Shown piece after piece: positions 41,441 to 50,000 of a DNA stretch of 50,000 nt (position 1 is its first letter; each line of letters opens with the position of its first letter). The notes beneath the pieces were generated by a model, which worked only from the letters and a program-made list of their open reading frames with translations, was not told where the DNA came from and did no database searches. The position numbers and the translations under genes were made by a program. Source of the stretch: Chrysomallon squamiferum (Eukaryota > Mollusca > Gastropoda > Neomphalida > Peltospiridae); assembly GCA_012295275.1 (NCBI GenBank), contig CM022674.1, positions 3,728,110 to 3,778,109 of the forward strand. Reading direction: 5' to 3'.

Positions 41441-44180
41441 ATTTTCCTTATGGCTTTATGCGCAAACATTCGTACCTCCCCGTAGCGTTCTTTTGTATCG
41501 CAAAACTTCCACATATGCTGTTCGCTTACTTCCTTCCACGAACACATACATACTACACCTGATTACCTACATGGACCTACCTGTGCGACCTTGACCTTGT
41601 ACAGAATCTACGCAACACATATACACATATTTACAGACAAACAGATCAGTCCCGTTGTTAAATTATTATTACTGATGTTATCTGTAATATTATTGTGTTT
41701 ATTGGTTGAAGACGATGTTCTCATGAATAGTTGTTGTTTTTCATTGTTACAGAGGATTGTAGTCGTTGTTGCTGCTGCAGTTTATAATGTTGTTGTTGTT
41801 GTTGTTAACATTGTTAAGTGTTGCTGCAGTTGTTGCTGTTTACAATAAAGTTATTGTGGATATCTGATATTGCTGGGTGTTTCTTTTTTTCTTTTTTTTT
41901 TAACGTTGTTAAGTCTCTTCTTTTTGTTGTTGACAATGACGTCGTAGCAGTAGCCGTTGTGGTTGCTTATCCCATTTCCCCTAGCTTATCCCAGTTCCCC
42001 ATTTCAAATGATGTTTTCTCCCTTCTGTGAGAAGGTTCATTTTTAAAAAAAAAAAGATTTCTTGCTGTTTATCATTAAACGAAACCAGCGGAACGACAAT
42101 AACGGGTTTCTTCGCTATAATCATATGTTTAACACTTAACCGTTAATATTAGAAGAAAAAAAGAAGATCTGGAATCATTAGATATATTTGTTAAATAATG
42201 ATGATAATGGCATATTGATGATGATGACTGATGATGGTGGTGATGGTAACGATGATGATTTTATTAATAATATTGCTGTTGTCATAGATGTTACTTTATT
42301 GTTATTATTAAAAAATAATAATTCGATTGCCTTTTGTTTTGTTTATTTATTGGTTTTTATTTTGTTTGTGTTTGAGTGTTGTTGTTGTTTGTTGTTGTTA
42401 TTTTCTTTGGTTTTTACTCTTGTTCTGTTTGATTTAATCTTTTCGAATAACACCGTATAACACACATGCATACAAACAGCCAACTTCAGTTACTAATGTT
42501 TATTTATGATATTAATAACAATTTTTTTACTATAATTATGTCAACGTAATTACATATAAATGTTCCTTTGTACAGTTTTATTTACATCGATATAAAAAAA
42601 AAAAAAAAAAAAAAAAAAAGAAAGAAAGAAAGAAAAAAAAAAAAGCTAAATTGGCACGCACATTAATTTTATCTGTTTACGAAACGGTCGACATAGATTT
42701 CAGCCAATCAGAACGCCGGAAGATAACGCGCCAGACCTAACGCTAACTAAAATAAGCAGACGAGCTTAATTTAAGTGCGCGCCAAAAAGATACGAGACAT
42801 TGTTCGTTTAGTCCACAAAAGTAATAAACAAAAAAATGATACCTTGCACTCTTTGAAACTGTTCGCCTCTGTTTCTTTTTCTTTCTTTTTTTTAATAGAA
42901 GACTTAGGCGAGGGAGGAAAGTATTAATAAACAACATTTGTAAATTTATAGGGGTTTGCGGGGGTGGTTGTTGCCGGGGGAACGGTGATAATGGCAGGAA
43001 GTACGTTTTTGATACTTCAATAAATCACAACAACAACAACAACAACAACACATAAAAAATTAATAAATACATTTTAAAAATTAGTAATAATAATAATAAT
43101 GAAAGAAAGAAAAACGAACAAAAAGTGTTTATATACTTGTGCTGATTTCTGTATTTGTTATTTCTTAGTTTGTTAATAAATAGAATAGATATTTAAATAA
43201 TGAAAAGTACACATAAGCGATTGTTTAATATTTTGTTTGTTTGTTATTGGGTTGGAACAAAAAGGGTTCATTAGGTGAAATACTAAGACAGTATTTATAA
43301 ATATACACAGTGTGTCATTTTGTTCACTTTAAGAATATGTATATTAATACGCCATGTTTTAGTCACGTATGAAACGAAGTCACGATGCCTAGACAACACA
43401 TATCGAATAAACGTTATGAGCTTTTGTCCCAAATTATTTATTTATTTATTTGGTTGGTTGGTTAGTTAGATAGTTAGCTAGTTGGTTAGTTAGTTATTCA
43501 CTTGCCTGAGCGGACTAAAACTCAGAAGTTAAAGCGTTTTCCCTTGTCTTGTTATCTCATAATCATTTATCTCCGAATTATCTCAATCCTGTTCCAAACA
43601 TAGCTCCTGGACTTGTTTATTAAAGGTTATGTACGTACTGTTCTGTATGTAGTATTATTTGAATTTATGTTTAATTTCATCTTATTTTAAGATATTTTAA
43701 TAAATGTTAAACACACACACACACACACACACACACATACCGTTCTGTAGGTAATAGTATGATATAAAGGTTATGGTAAGTACTGTCATGTTTGGTGGAG
43801 AATTGCAGAATGATATGAAGGTAGCTTGCTGCTAATTGATCAGAATAGCTAAGGCTGTAGTTAATGGCATACGGTTTTACCTGTCTTAAAAACTATTCCT
43901 TAATAAACAATACTTTTATTTAAAAAAAAAAAAAAAAAAAAGAAAAGAAAGAAAGAGGAAAGAAGGAAAGAAAAAAAAAAGAAACGCGAGAGAGAAGAAA
44001 AAGAAAAGAAAAAATAGAAAAAAAATAAGAAAAAAAGAATGTACTTTGAGATCCATGGCTGTTTATGTCATTATAATATACCGACTTACTGCAAAACCTT
44101 TGTCTTTAAAGCCATAATTGTTTTTCTAGCTTCTTGTTTGAGTACACACTCTCATTTACGTGCTGACCCTCACACTCAGT

Positions 44181-44184
<4 letters not shown>

Positions 44185-44252
<68 letters not shown>
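44185..44252. repeat. (GA)n microsatellite
   Basis: A pure GA array of about 34 units. Confidence 0.97.
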
Positions 44253-44256
<4 letters not shown>

Positions 44257-45070
44257 TTCTAATACCTTCATCCTCGCTCTCCCCATTTGTTCCAAATTCC
44301 GCCCTTAACCGCAGTCTTGCAAAATGTTGTTTACCGTGAATCTCGCGTGCTAAGAGGTCAGAATAGCATGACACCTGTGAGGTCACCCGACACCGCTACA
44401 TACCGTGAAGTGGGACAAAGAACCCATAATTCCGGTCACTGAGAAATGTCGTCAAGAACCACACACACACACACCTGTTTGGTTACATACAAGTTTTTTT
44501 TTTGTTTTTTTTTCTCTCTGACAGTGTGTTGAGTGTAGTTTCCGGTTTTCATTTATACTCGAGCAATAAATAAGGAACGACCGTGTAAGGCTAGAGTTTT
44601 ATTTGGAACGCGGGAACCTTGCATAAGTCACGTGATGTAACACGAGATGTCTTTTGTTGTTGTTATTCTTAGTTCAGGTTTTTGTTTGTATGTTCAGAGC
44701 TCACGATTTCGTCATTCACTCTTTTTGTAGTGTTCATCTTTTTTTTTTTTTCTTTTTTCTTCCTTTTCTTCTTCTTCCTGTTATTATTATTATTGTTGTT
44801 GTTGTCGCTGTTGTTTTTCTGTTGTTGTTGTCTTTTTCTGTCTTGTTTTTACTTCTTATTATTTTTCTTATTCTTATTTTATTTTTATCTACTTTTCATT
44901 TTTGAGACACTCACAAGCATTCACCCACTACTGCTACGATTACTACGCTGTTGCTTCTGTGACTACCACCACAACCTCTACTACAACTACTACAACTAGT
45001 ACTACTACTACTACTACTACTACTACTATTACTGCTATTACAATTAACACTATACTGTTATTACTACTGT

Positions 45071-45200
<130 letters not shown>

Positions 45201-46158
45201 CGAATATCTAGTCTAGTTAATTCCTGGATTTATAAAAATTAATAATAATAATAAAGTAGTAGTAGTAGTAATAGTAGTAGTAGTAGCAGCAGCAGCAGTA
45301 AAAACAAGGAAAAAAGAAAGACAGAAGAAAACAAATGAGGTACAAAAAAAAAAAAAAAAACACGTAAGTAGGGATTCTTCAAGTTGTGAAATTCTATTGG
45401 TTGCCTCTACAGAAATGTCATCTAAAACAGGCATGTCACGATAACATGTCATGGCGTACTACATATCGCTTCAAATGTTTGTCATATCCGATTATGTTCG
45501 CAAACAGTTAGCTGATACGGTTTCGCTAATAAAACCAACAATAGTATTGAAGGGCGGAGGTAGGGAAACTTTCAAAATGTTTCTGAAGCCTCCAGTACAA
45601 ATCCATGCAAACCGACGAAGTAGAAATACGTTTCATTTAAAGAACAGAAATACGTTGAGAAATGTTTGTATGGGTAGATAGCTAGATAGACATACACACG
45701 TACATACATACGTAGATACGTAGAAATAACATGCAGAGAATCGGCAGAAGGTTGCAGAACCTCGGGTAATCGCCCCCGGGGGGGATATCACGTGCTATAT
45801 GGCGCCAACATCACGTATTTGAGATCATCGCATTATAAAAATGAAAAAATGTTAAATAATAAAAAATAGATTCAATAAACGAATAAATAAATAAATAAAA
45901 TGTGAAAATTCTTTGAGTGGAGCCAGATTGTCGGACAACTGATTGTTAATTTTTAATGTTTCAGTATCAAACTGTGAAAACGAGCTGACAAAAGATGTAT
46001 CCATGTTAGGTTGCGGTATTAAAATGTCCGGGACGCTAAACACCCTACAGCAGTCCCCTACGTACATAGACAGACACAAATTTAAATAAATAAATAAATA
46101 AATAATATTTGTATTACATAAAATAATAATAACACAAACAAACAAACAAAAAAATACA

Positions 46159-46190
<32 letters not shown>

Positions 46191-46214
46191 ATAAATAAAA
46201 ATCATCAATTTCGG

Positions 46215-46245
<31 letters not shown>

Positions 46246-46349
46246 CATCCAACTATCTATCCATCCATCCAACTATCTATAGTACTCAGTTTCTCTTTAT
46301 TTTATTATTATTATTATAGTTGTTGTTGTTGTTTTTGTTATTTATTACA

Positions 46350-46625
46350 TGGCCGTAACAACACTGAGGCAAATGCCTCATACCGAAATTGACAATTTTT
46401 TATTATTTTATATATATTTTTTTTTATTATTATTATTTTATGTAATACAAAGATCTTATTTTATTTAATACAAAGATTTTATTTTAAAAATATAAAATAT
46501 AGATCTGTGTTGCGACAGAAACAATATCTACTTTCAAATCGCAGCTTCTAGGGGGTCTTAGACAGTTCCCCAGAGTACTCGCCTAAAGTTTTTTGCCTCG
46601 TTTCAAAAAGAGTCCAGTTACGGCC

Positions 46626-46626
<1 letters not shown>
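46350..46626. mobile_element. Possible MITE with short inverted ends
   Basis: The ends TGGCCGTAAC (46350-46359) and GTTACGGCCA (46617-46626) are exact reverse complements, and a second inner pair, GAGGCAAA and TTTGCCTC, lies just inside. The 277-base interior is AT-rich and non-coding. No clear target-site duplication was found, so the class is unknown. Confidence 0.4.
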
Positions 46627-46672
<46 letters not shown>

Positions 46673-47284
46673 TACTTATTTTATTTTATTTTATTTTTAT
46701 TTTTATTTTTATTTTTTTTCCCGCCTCGATCGCAGACGAGAGACACGTGCTTGTCTGACATTCTGTCGCGGTCGTCTAAGGACGTGACCTCTTGAACCAT
46801 GTCATGTTTCACATCATGGCGGTTGTGTTCTTTTCCACTCGGGAGCGATGCGGTAACAAAGAAAAGAGGCATGACGGCGTTTGTCGACCGCCGGCAAGTA
46901 TTTCTTTGAACCCAGACCACGGGGCTAGACTTGACCTTCGTGTTATTAAGAGGAATACTAATAATAAGACGAAGAAGAAGAAACATAAACTACATAAATA
47001 ATATTGCATATAGCTTTAGACACGCTCAGAAAATAAACAAATAGAATTTACACAAGTGACGTAATGTCAGTAACATTAGTAGAAAACTAGGCCAAACACA
47101 AATGTGTGACGTCACAACATGGGAGAATATTCGACTATGGAATCTTTTATAGTACGGTATCGGTAAGCAGTGTTATTACATATTTTGTCATCATCATCAT
47201 CATCATCATCATAATGAAGAAGCATAAGAATAATAAGAATAACAATAATTCCGTATTTTGAATTATTTTATAAATTTTATTCTA

Positions 47285-47501
47285 TTGGGTTGAGGAATAA
47301 GTCATTGCGGTTCAGTTAAATCTAATTATTACGCAGAAGAAAGCTTAAGCTTAATTGATAACAAGATGTAATATTTTAATCAATATTTGTATTCTCCGTT
47401 GTTATTTACCATCTCTTCCCAACGGTCAACAAGTTTTTCGATGCCTCTGCAATAGTAATCTGAACCAATTATGAACCGCAATGACTTATTCCTCATCCCT
47501 A
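47285..47501 (-). mobile_element. Internally deleted mariner transposon (217 bp)
   Basis: Inverted ends of about 30 bases: TTGGGTTGAGGAATAAGTCA at the left and its near-complement at the right, with TA on each outer side. The ends match the mariner consensus type (GGTTG...AAGT-ATTGCGGTT). On the - strand the last 26 codons of a mariner transposase remain (47460-47380: YYCRGIEKLVDRW to TGA). Nearly all of the upstream coding sequence is deleted, so one end now abuts the C-terminus. It cannot move by itself. Confidence 0.88.
47380..47460 (-). pseudogene. C-terminal remnant of a mariner transposase
   Basis: Twenty-six codons and a stop, with the family signature GIEKLVDRWEEMV followed by N-G-E-Y. 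In intact mariners this is the extreme C-terminus after the third catalytic aspartate; the catalytic triad is absent here. Confidence 0.85.
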
Positions 47502-49122
47502 TAAAACGTGCACACCCTTTCAAATGATTTTCGTTTTTGTTTTTTTTTCATTCGCGAATAAAAGGCATGTAAAAAAAAAGTCACAACTTACAGCAATGGC
47601 ATCCATTACAAATATGTGTGCGGGTGGGTGGGTGGGTGGGTGCGTGCGTGTGTGCATGTGTGTAAAAAAATGTGCCAGTTTAATATATAATGTAATGTAA
47701 TATTTAATATTTCCATAGATTATGTATTGGTATAATTCAGTACAGCAATAATTTTAAAACCTGCATCTTTTTAATTAAAATAAAACTGTACGGTACTGAC
47801 ACATAATTAGCACGCGCCTTGATTAATTTAATTACCAAAGCGTGTGTCTCCTAAATGTCCCTTTGTAATGATGATCACGTTCTAGATGCATAATACAAGC
47901 AGGCGCCATCTTTAAATAAAAACTAATTTACTTCACAGAATACTTCAGGTCAGAAAAATGCACTTGCTTGACGTGAGGACTTTCGCTAATTTCACATCTT
48001 AAAAGCAAGAGAAAATAGTGCAGCCTAATTATCGTAAGAGAAAAAAAAAAATAATAAAAAAATTATAAATTATATAAAAAAAAAGAGAACTGAAAAAACG
48101 AGAAGAATAGCCATACGCAGTTATCAGAAATACCCTAAGGACACGAATTCATGTGAAAAACAGGCTTGAATCCATGTGCCCTTTCAGTCTGCTGAATCTA
48201 ATCAAAAATGGTGAAACTTACGCAAGGGAAAAAAAAAAAAAAAAAAAAAAAAAAAGAAAGTATACAAGACCGAAAAATCGCGTAGCGCCCAGAACGAGGC
48301 TTAGGTGTCGCCTGATCGATACGAAGTTGAGCAATGACGTCTGTTCAAAGCAACGCCGTCTCTGTCTTCGGCTTCTAAATAGTCTCATTTCCCCACTTCG
48401 CGGGAATTAATGACATTTTCGTCTTCTTTCGCAGAAGATCTTAGAAACTACGTCTGCAGCTACTTTTTTTTTCTTCTTGTCATTTTCTTGCGCAAAAGCA
48501 TTTTAATATCGATTTTTACCTTAGTCTGTAGTTTTAAGATCTCCGAGCATATTTTTTTTTTCTTTCTTTCTTTCTTTATAAATTACGTGTGTTTGAGTTT
48601 TTAATTTAGATCTTTAACAGTTCTACTGGTTTTAAAGCATGTTTGATATATTTACTGAGTGAGAGATCGAGACAAATGAAAGCAAGAAAGAAAGAAGGAA
48701 CAAAGAATTGATTAAAAAAGAAAGATATAAACGGAAGAAAAGAAAAACGAATGAATGAAAGAAATGGTGTGTGAAGAGAGAATGGTGGAAATAATAAAAT
48801 AAAGGAATAAAGACAGAAAGATACAGAAACAAATAAACAAATAAGAAGGAAAAATATAAATAAAAACAATTTAAAAAATGTATTCTACTTGATTATTCTT
48901 AATACACTGAACGATAGAATAAAGAAAAAAAAAGGAAAAGAGAGAATGAAAATGTCATGGTATGTAATCAGATGGGTTGCTATATTATAAAATAAATAAA
49001 TTAATTAATTAATTAACTCTCGTGTGGCAGTTTATTATTTTTTGTTTCTCGCCAGCTGATAGGAAAAATCCTTTAAAGTCTGCCGCAGTAAATTCTCGCG
49101 ACAAAAAGTTCAGTGGGCGAAA

Positions 49123-49152
49123 TCTCGCGAGACTTGTCCGTCGCTATATAAA
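49123..49152 (+). promoter_or_regulatory. Candidate core promoter: TCTCGCGAGA and TATA box
   Basis: The palindrome TCTCGCGAGA (49123-49132) is the motif known to bind BANP at animal CpG promoters. TATATAAA follows at 49145-49152, 12 bases on. No downstream coding exon is seen before the window ends, so the target gene, if any, is outside or in the other direction. Confidence 0.4.
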
Positions 49153-49411
49153 TGAGAATATGGCTGACATGAATAATTATTATCGATAAAAAAGGACGAC
49201 AGTTTTGTTATTCTAGAAATAAAGATATTAAAATTTAGCACATAAGATTCCGAGAAGATAGTATTGCAGGTTTTTATTTTTTTTTTTTTTTTTTTTTTTG
49301 GGGGGGGGCTTCTTTTGAATAAAAATTAAGACGATAAGGATTTGTTCCTTATTTATTTATTTGTTATTTTATTTATTTATTTATTTATTATGATGATGAT
49401 CATCATCATCA

Positions 49412-49457
<46 letters not shown>

Positions 49458-50000
49458 GAGATTTTTTTTTAATAATCTTTTCTTTCTTTTGTTGTTTATG
49501 ATGATGACTTCTTTAAATTGAAAGCAGTTGCATCTTGACTGATTGGTATATATTTTACGTTCATGATGTCTAATCTACTTTCATAAAAAAAAAAACTCAC
49601 AACATTATTCGTCTTTAAGTAGAATCTAACAGCTTAATATTTACTGATTATTCTGGGATCACTAATACTTGATTAATTTATAGTATTTGAATTTATGTTT
49701 AATTTCATCTTATTTTAAGATATTTTTTATTGTTATTTATTTTATTTTATTTTATTTTTTTATGTTTATGTATATGTTGATTAGTAGGTAGGTATGTGCA
49801 TGTACTAATGCATGAAGATATATATAGGCACGGTATGAATGAATATATGTATGTATGTATGTATGTATCTGTATATGTTTGAGTCTGTATAATGTGTATG
49901 TGTGTGTATATATATATATATATATGCGTGTGTGTGGGCGTGTGGGTGTATACGTTTTTATGTATCTACTTATATATATATACGTCAAAATGATGCATTT

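Larger units (their letters stand above)
46341..50000. other. Right-hand intergenic region
   Basis: Besides the two small transposon candidates it has a TTA array (46630-46671), a CpG-richer stretch at 46720-46940 without a convincing protein, A-tracts (48231-48255), a T/G tract (49268-49308), ATTT and TTA arrays (49350-49457) and TA/GTAT repeats at the right edge. A promoter-like pair lies at 49123-49152. Confidence 0.6.

Noticed and set aside
43246-43270. ATTGGGTTGGAACAAAAAGG, similar to a mariner end
   Set aside because: Only one end is seen and no matching inverted end or transposase remnant lies nearby. It could be a solo end or chance.
45451-45681. A 76-codon open frame (+) with ordinary amino-acid composition
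   Set aside because: It is not repeat-derived, but no domain, splice site set or homology is recognised. A search against protein databases would decide.
46681-47009. Overlapping open frames on both strands in a C+G-richer stretch
   Set aside because: Three frames are open at similar length, which points to composition and not coding. No family is recognised.

Overview
The window is animal nuclear DNA: AT-rich, gene-sparse, full of simple-sequence repeats, with genes split into many small exons by GT-AG introns. No bacterial, organellar, tRNA or rRNA feature was seen. An invertebrate, perhaps a mollusc or other spiralian, is a reasonable guess from the secreted chitin-binding protein and the repeat style, but the sequence alone does not fix the taxon.

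Layout. (1) 1-1130: simple repeats, then a TATA box. (2) 1191-3687, + strand: a four-exon gene for a secreted protein of 296 residues with two type-2 chitin-binding (CBM14) domains. (3) 5487-21465, + strand: a 26-exon DHX36 orthologue, the DEAH-box helicase that resolves G-quadruplex nucleic acid. My exon joins use 3450 coding bases and stay in frame from start to stop (1149 codons plus stop); every helicase motif and the DHX36-specific motif are present. (4) 21466-26596: convergent 3' flanks. (5) 33359 down to 26597, - strand: a three-exon gene related to 2-phosphoxylose phosphatase (PXYLP1), with a signal anchor. Both catalytic histidine motifs are replaced, and one base is missing in a short homopolymer, so it is either a pseudophosphatase with an assembly error or a pseudogene. 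(6) 33360-50000: no convincing coding gene. It holds microsatellites, an array of three or more units of about 1.4 kb at 35.1-39.5 kb, an internally deleted mariner transposon at 47285-47501, a second possible MITE, and a promoter-like TCTCGCGAGA plus TATA pair near 49.1 kb.

The three genes have unrelated roles (extracellular matrix or chitin, RNA helicase, Golgi glycosaminoglycan linker) and do not form a functional cluster. The main points of interest are the inactivated phosphatase family member and several oddities in the DHX36 pre-mRNA: a near-perfect 81-bp intronic hairpin, a triplicated splice acceptor that allows an in-frame 13-residue insertion next to the DEIH box, a decayed duplicate of exon 19, a GC-AG intron, and a long Ser/Arg/Tyr-rich C-terminal tail. 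All splice sites were read by eye and have no transcript support here.
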